DNA of 64,000 bases from Panopea generosa (GCA_029582155.1 CM055902.1:13050041-13114040); one strand, 5' to 3'; positions 49,506-62,720 are shown, counted from the first letter of the stretch. Notes: generated from the sequence alone by a model not told the origin. Numbers and translations are program-made.

Positions 49506-52500
49506 TAATGTGATTCCTGTTAGTATCATTTCTGTTTTGAAAAGGTTGTTGTAGAAAACATGCTGGCTGTAATGCAATTAATTGTTGAAAATAAAGATTA
49601 TTTAATATATACTTCTTTTCTTCAACCAAGTTTTGGAATTATGTTTCGCCATATGTAGAAAAATATCAAGCATTTTCATCCTATACAGAGCAAATAAACA
49701 CTGTTAACATTTCACGCTGTGTGAGAATGCGTAAGTTTGAATAATTATTTGTTTTATTAAAGTTCCTCAAAGAAGTGCTATCATATCTCAGTGCTCAGCT
49801 GAACAAACTCTTAAGTTTGGTAAATGAATAAATAAAAAAAATCACCGAATGAGGTACGGAATGCTTATGGAAGTGTTTTGCAATATAAAGAGACTTTAGA
49901 CTATACTTAACCATATTTCATTGATGACCAAGTAATTAATTGCATTATGAACCTATAAATTGGGGTCAAAAGTAACTAGGTGAAAACATGTTAACCTTTT
50001 GAATGTCGCGATGTTTCTGATATACTCAAACATTAGAAATTGTATTTGAGTATTTATTAAAAATGGAATACATATATTTGCTCATTATATATATCATAAC
50101 CTTGCAAAGTTATCTTTGTATGTGAATTTCTGAACCAAACAATCAAATAATCAAAAAAAGTATAAAAGTATCAAAAGTACTTCCGAAACCTGAATTTAGA
50201 TATTATGGATTATTAACAACATATTTGTCATGAAGGGTTTAAACGAAAAAATTCATATCGTAAACGTATGTACCTCATACCAATCTTAACAAACATATTT
50301 TGATTATTTAGCAATGTAACACATACAAAGTAAGTGTTGGCTTGAGAGTTTCTTCCGTTTAAATGTACACTAGAAATAATAGCGATAAATGGCTCGAATA
50401 TGTTTATGCATTTCCAATATGATTAAATGTTTGTTTAAATTTTAGATATAATTGCGTATATATATATACATATGTAAAATACATTATATAGATACTAAAG
50501 GGAGTAAATCAAAAGTTTTGAAATTGGCTAAAAATACTACCTTGCAAAGAGTCCGAATAACGATGTGAATGTCGTAAAGCAATATTAAAGTGCTGTCTAT
50601 TTTAGAATATGGATTTTGTTTCAAGTTTACCAATCCGATTTTAATATCGATTGCGTCATGTTTAGGTGGATTTAATATATCAAACCATTCGTATCGTCTT
50701 TATTTATAATATTAAGATGCTTTTTATTAATTTAAAAATTATTTTAAGACATTTATAATAGTATTTTACCTTTACAGTAATATGATATTTGTATATCGTG
50801 TTTTAATTGGCAAAAGATTAAAGAAGTTATTGTAGTAGAACAAAGCTTTATGTAGCAAAAAATAGTTTGCCTTAATGAAAATAACCTAATCTTTTTTATA
50901 CATAATACTCGTTGTAACGGTGATGAATCTGATTGCCATGCACTCATGTGTCCATAAACAAACCGTATCGTTTTGTATTTCAACGAACCTTAATGACTGG
51001 AAATATATTTTGATATATCTTAACAATGCACAGGTATATGTTGTTTTAACAGCTATCTTAGCATTGTATATGTTATCAGCTGCCAGAAATACATTTGACC
51101 TATGGGTCGTTCTAAATAATTTGACCTTAGTGATGAACATGATTCTTATACATTGCTATGTTCACTTCTTAAAATAACCGATTCACTGTCACAACGCATG
51201 TTCACTTGAATGCGTATAAATCACAGAATTAAGATACACTAATGTATCTGTTTCTCTGTGATATGCTGTAAGAAAGATCACAGCAAATTTTCCAGTTGTA
51301 ATAATTTCTGCATTCATGTTCCAATATAGTCATCAAGATATTAAACAAAATATGGTTTTCATATTTTGGTAAGATCAATGAATTGTGTCCAAAAGGACCA
51401 TATTTGATGGAAAAGCAGGATAAACTAGATCAACTAGATCAAGATTTTTAAATCGGAGCAAGAAGAACAGAAAACAGATCATGTTGTGACAACTGTGGTA
51501 AATCAATATTTTAATATATGTACATGATGTTCTTGACCAGTTACACACATTACACACTGCTTGTTCGATAGTTATATTTTGATTGATATACTATAAAGTA
51601 ACCTTGTTATGTTTCCTCATATTTGCTAAATACAATGATCACAACCGTGTATAATACGTGTGGTAGTAGATTGAAACCAGTCAATAAATGAAGGTATTCG
51701 AGTTTTTTTTGAAAATGATAACAGCTGATCTTCTTAAACATGCACTGGTTTTTGCTATAATAATTCCAACAATTTCTATTAACATTTGAGTAGGACTTCA
51801 ATGGTTAGTTAAGCTTTCCATTCCTTATATACATTTAATATGATTTCGGTATCAGATCATATCAGCTGCATTTCTGTTCAAACTGAACTTTGGCGCAGAC
51901 TTAAAACAGTCAGATTCGGCAAACTGATCACTGATTTTCCAAGATTTATTATTCATATGAGTTTAACCATTGTATTTATTTCCTTTGTCGTGCAGTACTA
52001 CTGTTACAGATTTCAACTTAAAAAAAATATATTCATACATTTATAGATTACCTTTCATTGAGTTTCATTTTTTATGACTTGTACTAATGCACTGAGAAAG
52101 GACAGGAAGCCTCTTATACATTTGTCTTTGTCTGGTAATGCTCCAGATATAATAATGATAACAATATAGCTGCTTAATGGTGGAATTGCTTTTCAAAATG
52201 TAGGGTTCGGTATAGATTATGAGATATCTATATATCTAAAGTTGCTGACGTTTTTTTGATTTTTAATGTTTACTGGTGCAGTAAATGTTTAGTGCTTAAA
52301 GTTTATTTTTCCAATTTAATTATTCTATAATAAAAAGTGATCCGGCTCTATATTTTATATGATTGCATTCTGCGCCATGCAATTAAGTGCTTATAAGCTA
52401 GAGCGATAACAATAACATTAATTTAATTTATACAATACAGGAGTCTGCAGAGAGGTAACCAGTTCTACTAGTGACTTTTACTGTATGGCCCGACGGATAT

Positions 52501-52831
52501 TTATGCCTAATTTAATATATTTTGGTGCTATATATATATATAATGTCTCGTGTGATATTGAGTACTGAATTACAAGTTTACATATCGGCACCTTTTTGCT
52601 ATCATACTCTGCATCACTTCCTATGAAAAAGAGTAATTTTAACAAATATAGACTTTCTGGTTCATATACTACTGTGGATGCATTTTCAATACTAATACTA
52701 ATAATTTCATAGCTACCAAGTTCGGGTGTGCCTTTAATATAATTTTCTTTTCTTCATTGCTGTATTATATGTTGCTAGTAGCACATGTGTGTATCCTACT
52801 TTCTCAGAGACAGTTTCAATGATTTAATTGT
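49506..52831. other. Unassigned AT-rich DNA between the two R copies
   Basis: No supported gene. Open frames at 50753-51177 run on both strands over the same bases, typical of chance. Confidence 0.5.
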
Positions 52832-53794
52832 GAAGCAAAATGGCCAAGGGCCGACAACTCACAAGCGTAGAATACAATCGTACACAAAGAAAAAATTTAA
52901 TTTTACATGAATAAAATAATGAATATACAAGTATTCAATATATACAAATTAAAGTAATTTCTCAACACATAAAAAAAAAAACTGGTTTAAAACAAAGTCT
53001 TTCGGTGGTATTCACATTCTAATTTTCACTCAGTTCTAACTCCTACACGTACGTAACCTACATCGCTATCCAAACTGTTTCTATCACTCATGTGTTTATA
53101 AAATGCACTATATACTTTACGCGTCCGAATTTCATAGATTTAGCATCACTCGTCCCTTGAGGCGGTGGCTATATAACTGGGTTGTCTCCCCTTTGACTCT
53201 ATACCGAGTATATGGCTTCACGTTGCCCTGTACCGCGATAGTATTCCGATGTCAGGAACGTCAAGTCGTCCATATGACGAATATGTGGGTTGCTGTCCTA
53301 TGACTGCCATCAACTGACTTCCTGTCACGTCCATACGTCGTTATTGACGAAGCTGACACATTTCTCGCTTATGTCTAATAACGGCTACAATATAAATATA
53401 AACTCAGATTTACTAGTTACTCAAATATGTAATTACATGGCGTCTATTACTTACCATCTATCAATTTCATGGTATTTTTATCAATATATGATAACAGGGC
53501 ATTCTTTTCTAACCATCTTATAGTTTCATGGTAGATTTATCAACATATTATAACAGTGCATTCAAATTTTACCAACTTACAGTTTCATTGTAGATGTATC
53601 AATATATGATAACATTTCATTCAACTCTTACTATCGGCAGTTTCATGGAAGTTTAAACAATATCTCATATACGACCCTCCGTCAATCTCAATATAGCAGT
53701 TATATCTGTACATAACTGCTCATCATAATATTAACACTTACAGACCAATTCTGTACTTTGTGAATATCAGAATAAGGATCAACAAAATTAAATT

Positions 53795-54212
53795 AAACTT
53801 AAATTTCCGAAAGTTTTTTTTCTCCATACACAATTCAAACATGAAAATGCTTTCAGACTGCTCTAAATACAACGATAATGCCATTCAAATAATAAATAGC
53901 ATTAAAATAAGGAAAATGCATTTTTAAACATTCAAGAAGAAACAAGGATTAATTATCATTGCCATTTATGCAACTATTATGCCATTCTACTACTATTATG
54001 CCATTCTGCTACTATTATTCCACTCTGCTACTACCCAGAGGAAGTATGTCCTGTTTCCAATTAGTGTGCTAGCCATTCAAAATTAGAATAACAAGAGATT
54101 ATCGCTATAAAATCATTTTATTTAATTTCAATCACTGAAAAGTGATCCATTTAATACCCCGTAATAGGTCTGTGAGTGTCGGGGTGGGCCGTCCCTCAGC
54201 AAACCGTACAAA
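53795..54212. mobile_element. Insertion of about 420 bp inside R copy 2
   Basis: Copy 1 passes from CACAAAGTTTAATTAC (48728-48743) to TTCAATACTTCATCGTAAAC almost directly, while copy 2 has this extra DNA. It includes three short repeats of CTACTATTATGCCATTCTG and a patch with GAGTGTCGGGGTGGGCCGTC. Probably a nested non-autonomous element of unknown family; its ends are approximate. Confidence 0.5.
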
Positions 54213-54531
54213 ATTAATCAGTCAATTTTAACATGGTGAATCTCAAGACTTCATCGTAAACACAATATCAACAGCTCAAAATACGTTATCAGATTCCTCG
54301 GCCTTTAGTCTAATAAAACGCTTCTCAATACTTTATCGTCACAACTACACCTAAAGATAATTCTGTTTACTGGACCTTGCATTCCTAACAGAGTCAGTAT
54401 TTATAGCAAAATCGTCCACATACCTTAGTGAATTTCGTGTAAATCATGAAACAACAATTCTCAAATATCGTACGATGCGAATTTTACGCTATTAGGCCAA
54501 TGTAAACCTAAATTAGTTTTATGATAAATAA

Positions 54532-54929
54532 AGCCGTTTAATTATTCTAACTTTCTTAATATTTAATGGAATTTGATGAACTTAACTTCAAAATGATTTA
54601 TTCTTTAATAAAAGAATGAAAATGTAAAAATACCTTAAAAACGTTGCTCCTATCGATCTATCAATACGTTTTAGCAATTCCACACTACCTGGCCTAAATA
54701 TAGCCTATATCCCTACAATGGACACGTATTAGCCGTTTAATTATTCTAACTTTCTTAATATTTAATGGAATTTGATGAACTTAACTTCAAAATGATTTAT
54801 TCTTTAATAAAAGAATGAAAATGTAAAAATACCTTAAAAACGTTGCTCCTATCGATCTATCAATACGTTTTAGCAATTCCACACTACCTGGCCTAAATAT
54901 AGCCTATATCCCTACAATGGACACGTATT
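54532..54929 (+). repeat. Perfect 199-bp tandem duplication
   Basis: 54532-54730 and 54731-54929 read the same by eye, starting AGCCGTTTAATTATTCTAAC and ending ATGGACACGTATT. Copy 1 of R has only one such segment. Confidence 0.88.
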
Positions 54930-54985
54930 AGCTGACACTACTAAATTAGGCCACAACAACCTAACTATTTTGTTACACATTGATA

Positions 54986-56501
54986 CACCCATCTTCAATT
55001 TGATTTGATGTTTTATTTGTTAGGGTTGTAGAAATGAAAAGTGATGTGATGATTGTGGGGGTGTATAATGCTCATGATATATTGATTAATAGTCATATTT
55101 TACATTCTAACTACAAATCACATTCAATTTTAAATATGAGAGTTCTCATCAGATTTGCCAAACCTCAGGTAATGTTGTATACAACGTATTGCTACCGACC
55201 TGATTATACAAAGATTTCGGGGACCAGAACATTCAATGTGCTAGGCGGTTAGTGGTGAAGCTTATCTGTTATTGTGATACACTGCTGTAATGCTACCTTA
55301 TGTCATATTTATTGTCTTAATATCCCCTACATGTGTAGAAGCATAACCTCTAAAATGTTGCTACATACAGCACATCTATTACGTTACATGCAGCTGCATT
55401 TTGTACAAAATACTGAATAACTGCATGTAAAGTCAAGTTACTTCCAACTATGTATATATCAATATACCCATAAATAACAAGAATGAATCAGTTCTGTTCG
55501 TAAAATATATAACAAACATTTAAATTTGAATATTGTTATTATATAAATACACACATACATATCGTATTGTGAGCAATTCTTCAGTATTTCAGTTGCTTAC
55601 TTTTGACCCAATGACCTCAATGAATAATACATGTTGGTAATTTAAAAAAAAAACAATAGTAATTGTCAAAACAATCAACAAATGTCTTAAATATGAATGA
55701 TTTTGATATTATTTCGTCAAGTTTAAATGTTTGCTAGTGGTGACCTTTGACCTTACATCTCAGTCAAAAGGTCAAATATTTTTTGGCAACCGATTGTAGG
55801 TTATAGTGGTAAACTCATTTAGCCAGGTTGCCGCCCATGAACACGCCATACGACATGCATCGATTTCTGTCCACATATATGAAGTTTTCTCCAGACCATT
55901 TTGCAATCTATGACTATTTCTTTCAAAAAGATGCTTTGTTCAGCTGTTTTTAATGCGCCAACATTGTGCATTGCAAAACATTGTTAATGGCAAAACAAAC
56001 AAAACAATAATTGTTTCTTACAATCGGTATATTCCATTACAATGCATCAAAGCAAGAAATATAATTTTTTTTATAGTTTTAAGAACTGTTGCCTTTCCAA
56101 TTTTTCCCCAAGTATATTTAAAGATTTTCAAAATGGAGCAACTTGTAGATGAATAAAGATAATCAAATATTGTTTTTTCATCTACTGACGTAAAACAATA
56201 CACTTATGGGCTATTAAGGCTCCGTTAAAACATGAAACTATTTCAAAGGAGAAGACATAGGTTATTTATAATCTGATAAAACGATCCATTAGAAGTATAG
56301 AACAGAAATAAAATAACAGTGTTGGTTCACCAGGCGTAATTAAATATGAGCCTGTGTGGGTTGGGTTAGAGTTGCCACAATGCTTTATACATATAAATAT
56401 TTCATGTCAGAGCGATAAGAAATATGTGCATTTTCTGTATGGCTAGTTTGTGCAATGGGAATTCAAGAGTTCTTGTAATGATTCGCATCTATGACTATGT
56501 T
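54986..56501. other. Unassigned DNA with a DR1-like motif
   Basis: No gene recognised. TGACCTTTGACCT at 55741-55753 is a perfect DR1 on the minus strand (two AGGTCA half-sites spaced by one), and another half-site lies near 55770. Open frames at 55034-55252 and 55953-56156 lack motifs. Confidence 0.45.
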
Positions 56502-58775
56502 GTATCAGACATATGTCAATGCTTTGCGTTTATAATTAGGAGGTGTCAGACAGCTATAAATACTTGACGTAAATAATTATGTGATTCCAGATAATTTTGA
56601 ATACTTGACGTAAATAATTATGTGATACCAGAGAGCTATAATTGCTAGACGTATATAATCATATGATTCCAGAGAGCTTTAAATGCGTGACGTTTATGAT
56701 TATGTGGTACAAGAGAGATGTCAAAGTTTTACGTCTATAATTTTGAGGTGTCAACGAGCTTTAAATGCTTGACGTATATAATTATGTGATACCAGAGAGC
56801 TGTAAATACTTTGCACCTATATTATGAGGTGTCAACGAGTTTTAAATGCTAAATATATATAATTATGTAATACCAGAGAGCTTTAAATGTTAAACGTATA
56901 TGTTTATGTAATACCAGAGAGCTTTAAATACTTGACGTATATACTAATGTGGTACCAAAGAACTTTAAATGCTTGACGTATATAATATAATTTGGTACCA
57001 AAAAGCTTTTAAATGCTTGACGTATAAAATTATGTGGCACCGGAGAGCTGTCAATGCTTTGCGTCTATGATTTTGAGGTGTCAGTGAGCTTTAAATGTTT
57101 GACGTATATAATTATATGATACCATAGAGCTTTAAATATTTGTCGTATATACTTATATGATACCAGAGAGTTTAAAATATTTTACGTATATACTTATATG
57201 ATACGAGAGAGCTTTAAATGTTTGACGTATATACTTATATGTTACCAGAGAGCTTTAAATGCTTGACGTATATACTTATATGTTACCAGAGAGGTTTAAA
57301 TGCTTGACGTATATTATTATATGATACTAGAGAGCTTTAAATGTTTTACGTATATAATTATATGATATCAGAGAGCTTTAAATACTTGACGTATATTCTT
57401 ATGTGGTACTAGAGAGCTGTTAATGCTTTGCACCTGTAATTTTGAGGTGTCAGGGAGCTTTAAATGCTTAAAGAATATAATTATGTGATACCAAAGAGCT
57501 TTAAATGGTTTATGTATGTAATCATGTGATACCAGAGATCTTTAAATGCAAGACGATTATAATAATGTGCTATCAGAGAGCTGTCAACGCGTGCTGGCGG
57601 CGAATTTAGGGTTATATTATTTCAAAGTGCTTGAAATTTTTGGCACCTATGAGTATGTGGTACCAAATAGCTGTAAATGCTTGATGCCGGAGATCTGTAG
57701 TTTCTTTACGTTTATAATTCTGTAGTGTCAGAGACCGGTCACTACTTTATGGTTATCATTTCGTATTGTCAGAGACCGGTCAGTGCTTTACGTTTATTAT
57801 TTTGTGGTGTCAGAGACCGGTCAGTGCTTTACGTTTATCATTCCGTAGTGTCAGAGGCCGGTGCTTGAAATTTTTGGCACCTATGAGTATGTGGTACCAA
57901 ATAGCTGTAAATGCTTGATGCCGGAGATCTGTAGTTTCTTTACGTTTATAATTCTGTAGTGTCAGAGACCGGTCACTACTTTATGGTTATCATTTCGTAT
58001 TGTCAGAGACCGGTCAGTGCTTTACGTTTATTATTTTGTGGTGTCAGAGACCGGTCAGTGCTTTACGTTTATCATTCCGTAGTGTCAGAGGCCGGTCAGT
58101 GCTTTACGTTTATTATTTTGTGGTGTCAGAGATTGGTCAGTGCTTTACGTTTATTATTGGTTGGTGTCGGAGACCGGTCAGTGCTTGACGATTATTATTC
58201 TGTGGTATCGAAGACCAGTCGGTGCTTTACGTTTATTATTATGTGGTGTCAGAGACCGGTCAGTGCTTTATGTTTATTATTATATGGTGTCAGAGACTGG
58301 CCAGTGATTGACGTTTATTATTCCGTTGTGTCAGAGACCGGTCAGTGCTTGATGTTTATTATTCCGTTGTGTCAAAGACCGGTCAGTGCTTAATGATTAT
58401 TATTCCGTTGTACCAGACACTGTTCAGTGTTTTACATTTAATATTTTGTGGTGTCAGAGAACTGTCAATGCTTTACGTTTATCACTATGAAGTGTTAGAG
58501 ACCGGTCTGTGCGTTACGTTTATCATTATGTAGTGTTAGAGACCGGTCATTGCTTTACGTTTATTATTTTGTGGTTTCGAAGACCGGTCAGTGCTTTAAT
58601 TTTATAATTTTGTGGTGTCAGAGACTGATAAGTGCTTTACAGTTATTTTGTTGTGATGTCGGAGACCGGTCTGTGCTTTATGTTTATTATTTTGTGGTGT
58701 CAGAGAACGATCAGTGCTTTACGTTTATCATTCTGTGGTGTCAGAGGCTGGTCATTGCTTTATGTTTCTCATTAC
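56502..58775. repeat. 41-bp minisatellite, about 55 units, two subfamilies
   Basis: The left part (to about 57600) has units on the plan ATACCAGAGAGCTTTAAATG followed by CTTGACGTATATAATTATGTG. The right part has GTGTCAGAGACCGGTCAGTG followed by CTTTACGTTTATTATTTTGTG. Both are 41 bp and align base for base at conserved positions (CAGAGA, TGCTT, ACGT, TTATG/TTTTG), so they are one family. A period of 41 cycles through three frames, giving the long plus-strand frames at 57959-58918 with a 41-residue repeat; these are not taken as genes. Confidence 0.95.
57627..58094 (+). repeat. Perfect 234-bp tandem duplication inside the minisatellite
   Basis: 57627-57860 and 57861-58094 are the same by eye, including the non-repeat piece TTTTTGGCACCTATGAGTAT. 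234 is not a multiple of 41, so the break fell out of register with the unit. Confidence 0.88.
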
Positions 58776-59639
58776 TCGACCAATACCAAGCACATGTGCT
58801 TATGGGTGATGGCTACGTTTTGGGAAAGATGTCTTATTTGTACAATTTTATCAATAAATGTAAAACATTTCATGTGACAGCTGGAACTATGTGTCATTAT
58901 GATGGTGATCCTGAATAATGATGTATTCATGGAAAATCATCAACGGTACAGTTATTGACAACGTCAGCACGAGCAAAATGTTTATTTTAAATTGTTTTAC
59001 AGCAAACATATGCACATTTAGTCATAAAAGACAAACCCGTTTACCGAGGGAATTGCATTGCACATTTTCATATAAAACTATACATATAAAACATTTTGTA
59101 TTCTTGTATCTCGTCGTGTTTATTTTTAAGTCAGCAGTAACATATTGGTAACCAATGATTTAATATTGCGCATAATTGTCATTTACTTTATGCAGTAAAA
59201 TAGGTCTAAAATGATTATATTAATATTCAAACAAACATCTAAATAAAGTTATCTAAATATGACTTTCTGTTTAATTCGAAATAACAACCCGAAATATTTC
59301 AAACGTTGGTTTGGTGGCTAATGGTAACTTCAGTTTGTGATTTTTTTTCAGCTTAAAATTTCAATCATAAATGTAAAAATCACTATGTGTGTTCTTGAAG
59401 TATGATAATTGCTTTAATATTAAGATGTTAAGAAGTTCATCATAAAAACACTTGAAAATAATGAACTAAGAAAATGAAAAATGGCGTGTTATTTTGTGAT
59501 GTTATTGCCTAATTCACGTACAGTCGGGATATAATAATGATTAAAAATATGATATGTATGTAAAATATTAAATTATTGTGGTATAGAGTCACGTGATATA
59601 TATATATTTTACATACTTACAATACATACACAATATATC
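58776..59639. other. Unassigned flank with a coding-like tail
   Basis: The plus-strand frame leaving the minisatellite continues to 58918 with a more balanced composition (LMGDGYVLGKMSYLYNFINK, then HVTAGTMCHYDGDPE) than the repeat. It may be a captured coding fragment, but I do not recognise it. The rest to 59639 is AT-rich without features. Confidence 0.35.
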
Positions 59640-60430
59640 AACTGGATAGTTCAGAGCTAGTTATTAAACTGATATAATCCAGCGCATTTTACATAGAGGG
59701 TCCTCGTTGGCCGAGTAGTCCCAATATCACTTACCTCTCACCGCTAGGTCGTAGGTTCAAATTCCACTGGCTCCAAAACCTTTTTGAAGGACAAATTCTA
59801 GTTACTTGCCATGGGAAGGTGGCTCAAATTCATTCTGAGGTCTTCATCCACCATTAAAACTGGTTATGCCATATATAAACTAAACTGTGTTAGAAATGGC
59901 GTAAAACCAAAATCAATAAAATTAACAACTAAACATGATTTGGCGACTGTAGTATAGTATTGCACTCTCCATCTCCTCGGTAACCTTCTTCCAAAATTTG
60001 ACCAAAATATATTTTTTGCATGTTGTTCCTTGATATTTTCAGGAACATTTATTAGTGATCATAAGTTATACATAGCTTGCGCGCGCATGCCTTTTGTTCT
60101 ATCAAGTTGGCCCCTCAAATCTTCAGCTCTTTCCTATGAATATTTATTCTGGAAACAAATAAATAAGATATGATCTGAAACAATTATCATTTTCTCCCTC
60201 GATGCTATGTTATCACCTGTATCTATTATTTCAGTGTTGCAATTCAAACAAACATGACCCGGTTATGATTGAACCATTAGCATTATGCGTAATCAAGAAA
60301 CTATATCAAAGATAAATCTGTTTATTGCCGTTTGGAGTCTGAAATATTCATCAAAGATCCTAAGACAGGCGTCAGCTGTAGTAATAGATTTTCACTTTGT
60401 ACAAGGAAGTGCCAGAGAAAGTCGTTATAC
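59640..60430 (+). repeat. Diverged duplicated segment, copy 2 (partner 36760-37640)
   Basis: Starts AGTTCAGAGCTAGTTATTAA, contains a family-B SINE, and goes on through TGCACTCTCCATCTCC, TATTTTTTGCATGTTG, CGATGCTATGTTATCACC and AAAGATAAATCTGTTTATTG, in the order seen in copy 1. A short open frame (60285-60506) carries QETISKINLFIAV and VIDFHFVQG. Divergence is high, so the event is old. Confidence 0.75.
59665..59890 (+). mobile_element. tRNA-derived SINE, family B, best-preserved head
   Basis: GAGGGTCCTCGTTGGCCGAG (box-A-like) and GTCGTAGGTTCAAATTCCAC (box-B-like) give a clear tRNA-like head, followed by GCTCAAATTCATTCTGAGGT and ACTGGTTATGCCATATATAA. Confidence 0.82.
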
Positions 60431-60593
60431 TAACACCGGGTCGACCATGAGAAGCGGAGATCTATCTCTTTGCCAGAGTTGCACTAATATTAATTTACTA
60501 TTATAATTGTTTGAATGGTAATGGAATCAGATTGCTAAATGTCATAATAGAATAAAAACAGCAAATGATTCACCATTGCAACAGGATTCACCA

Positions 60594-60815
60594 TATGTGA
60601 TGGATATGGATATAAACTGGATATGCCACACATGACCTGAAATGGCATTAAACCCAAATAAAAAATAAAAGATTATGATCAAAATTACTTTGCCCGACAG
60701 CTTAGAAATCACCTTAAAGTAATTTGGCTGCTATAGGATAGTCTCGCTGTCTCCTTCCCCTCGACGCCCATCTTCCCATATTTTAAGCTATCTTATTTTC
60801 ATGCTGTTGTTAATA
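60594..60815 (+). repeat. Third, partial copy of the duplicated segment
   Basis: AACTGGATATGCCACACATG (the family-B tail) is followed by GCCCGACAGCTTAGAAATCA, GGCTGCTATAGGATAG and TTATTTTCATGCTGTTG, matching 37000-37260. It lacks the SINE head and sits 160 bases after copy 2, arguing that tail plus downstream block is a repeat unit of its own. Confidence 0.65.
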
Positions 60816-62577
60816 TTATCTTTTTTATGTTTCAATGTATTATTTCAATAATGGTTATTGAAATATTACATGATACATTGTTTAAATGTGTTGTGTTGTA
60901 AATATATTTTCTTTATTTAATATATTATGTATCTCATTTATTAGAACATACAAATAAATATTCTTCTATCAGTGAAAATATTAGTGTCATTGAGACATAA
61001 AGTAGGTCTGTGTTAACCGGCTGAAAGTAAATGATTATTAAACTTGGTTGGTAAAAGAAGTGACTTAGTAAGTAGATTCTGCTATTTTCTCCTTTTGGCT
61101 TCATTCTGTTATTTTAATCATGGATGTGATCAAATGTTCTGGGTTATCAATGAAATAAATCAGATTTTGTCGATTATGTAAATAGGCCTTGTTGTTTTAT
61201 CGAATATTCTCAGAATTATATATTTTTGCAAACGAGTTTAATAAATCTAATAAAAAATGATAGTCTCTCGTGTCACGTCTTCTCTGTATACATTCCCTTT
61301 ACTCGTCAAAACAATTCGATCTTAGCATTGTATTACAGGAACTACAGCAGATTCAATTATAACATTTCCATTAGATTGAAATTTATCATGCCATAAAACA
61401 TTATATTTCATTTTATTTTTTGTTTTCTTTTGTTAACTTTCATAAGAACATTGTTTGTATTTTAGACATCTTCAAGATAAGCCATAACGTTTTTAACCTA
61501 ACTATCGAGTTCTTCCAAAATTTAATTTGTATTACATGTGCATGATAATTATGACAAATATTGATTAAAACAATCTCATGGTTAACGAATCAATATGTCC
61601 AGTAACATTATAGTACTCAGGACATTCCATTGGACATATCATTGTTTTCAAGCCAAGGAACCGTGTAAAATCGTTATCTTTCTCAACAACACCATTTCCT
61701 TAAATAACATCCAACAATACTGACACATATGTTGTCATTTGGAAAGAAGCACTGACATATCGTTAATTCATTTCTTTGTCACACTGTGTTGTAATGACCT
61801 CCCACGTGTTTAGTCTTAGTTCTACATTTTCACAGAGACACGCTTAAATATATGGATACTGTCAAATCCAAGACCTTCCAAATATTTAAACTTCGCTGAT
61901 TGTATCTTTAATGGGACCCCACTTGTAATATATTACGTAATGTTGAACTAAGAATGTGATAAACATTTAATGCTTTAAAACTTAACGGTGTTTTATTCAC
62001 ATTATAGTTTCCATTTTAAGAATGGTAACAGAATGAACCGACAATTTAGTTTATTTTACCAATTAAGACGTTTCAAAAATAGTTTAGATTGTTTTTAAAA
62101 TTTATAGACTTCTGCTCCAAAACGTCATTAGAGTAAACTGAAATGAGGTCATAGTATACGTCAGCCACCTACATTTTGACACGAAAGCTTACTGTAATTG
62201 TCAACAGTTTCAAAATACAAGATATATCTTAAGGAAGAGAAGACCCTTGGGTAAAATGAAATATGATATTCGGATGCTGCAAATATAAGTAAAACCTCGT
62301 TGTTCAATTTATATTTACATCAGTATTCATAGTATTATATCATTGTGTATTCTATCTGAAATTGCGCTTAAAGTTGTATGTACAACAGATCACTCCAATA
62401 GTAATACCTCAAATACCACGTTAATATGATAAATATCGATATAATTTAAATTTTGATCACATGTTATTATGAAATAAAGCGTCCATATAGCCTGTTGTTG
62501 CTGATGTTTGGTCTTAAACGTTTTTACATATTAAGCAATTGTCCACATTTGGTGCGTGTTTTTTTTAAATTATTCCA
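60816..62577. other. Unassigned AT-rich DNA
   Basis: No supported feature. Confidence 0.5.
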
Positions 62578-62720
62578 AACGGGTTGGCAGTGCAGTGGAT
62601 AGAGCGTTGGCATACTGGCGCCAAAGATCGTGGATTTGATCCAAGTTTCGACTCTATGACCTCTCATAGGCAACACTCAGTACCGGTTCTTTCAAGAAAC
62701 GGACTTAATATCTATTTATA
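62578..62720 (+). mobile_element. tRNA-derived SINE, family C
   Basis: Head GGGTTGGCAGTGCAGTGGAT then AGAGCGTTGGC and GATCGTGGATTTGATCC, followed by CAACACTCAGTACCGGTTCT and AAGAAACGGACTTA. It shares head and body with 22557-22735. The open frame over it is the usual read-through of a tRNA-like head. Confidence 0.82.

Larger units (their letters stand above)
52832..54985 (+). repeat. Interspersed repeat R, copy 2 (about 2.15 kb, with insertions)
   Basis: Starts AATGGCCAAGGGCCGACAAC and ends CACAACAACCTAACTATTTT. It is longer than copy 1 because of an extra block at about 53795-54212 and a 199-bp tandem duplication at 54532-54929. Same orientation as copy 1, about 5 kb away. Confidence 0.75.

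Noticed and set aside
50753-51177. Overlapping open frames on both strands
   Set aside because: No motif on either strand, and the same bases are open both ways, as expected by chance in AT-rich DNA.
57959-58918. A 144-residue repeat protein and related frames
   Set aside because: The 41-bp minisatellite cycles through three frames to give a 41-residue period; no start context or domain supports a gene, apart from the unexplained tail noted at 58776-58918.
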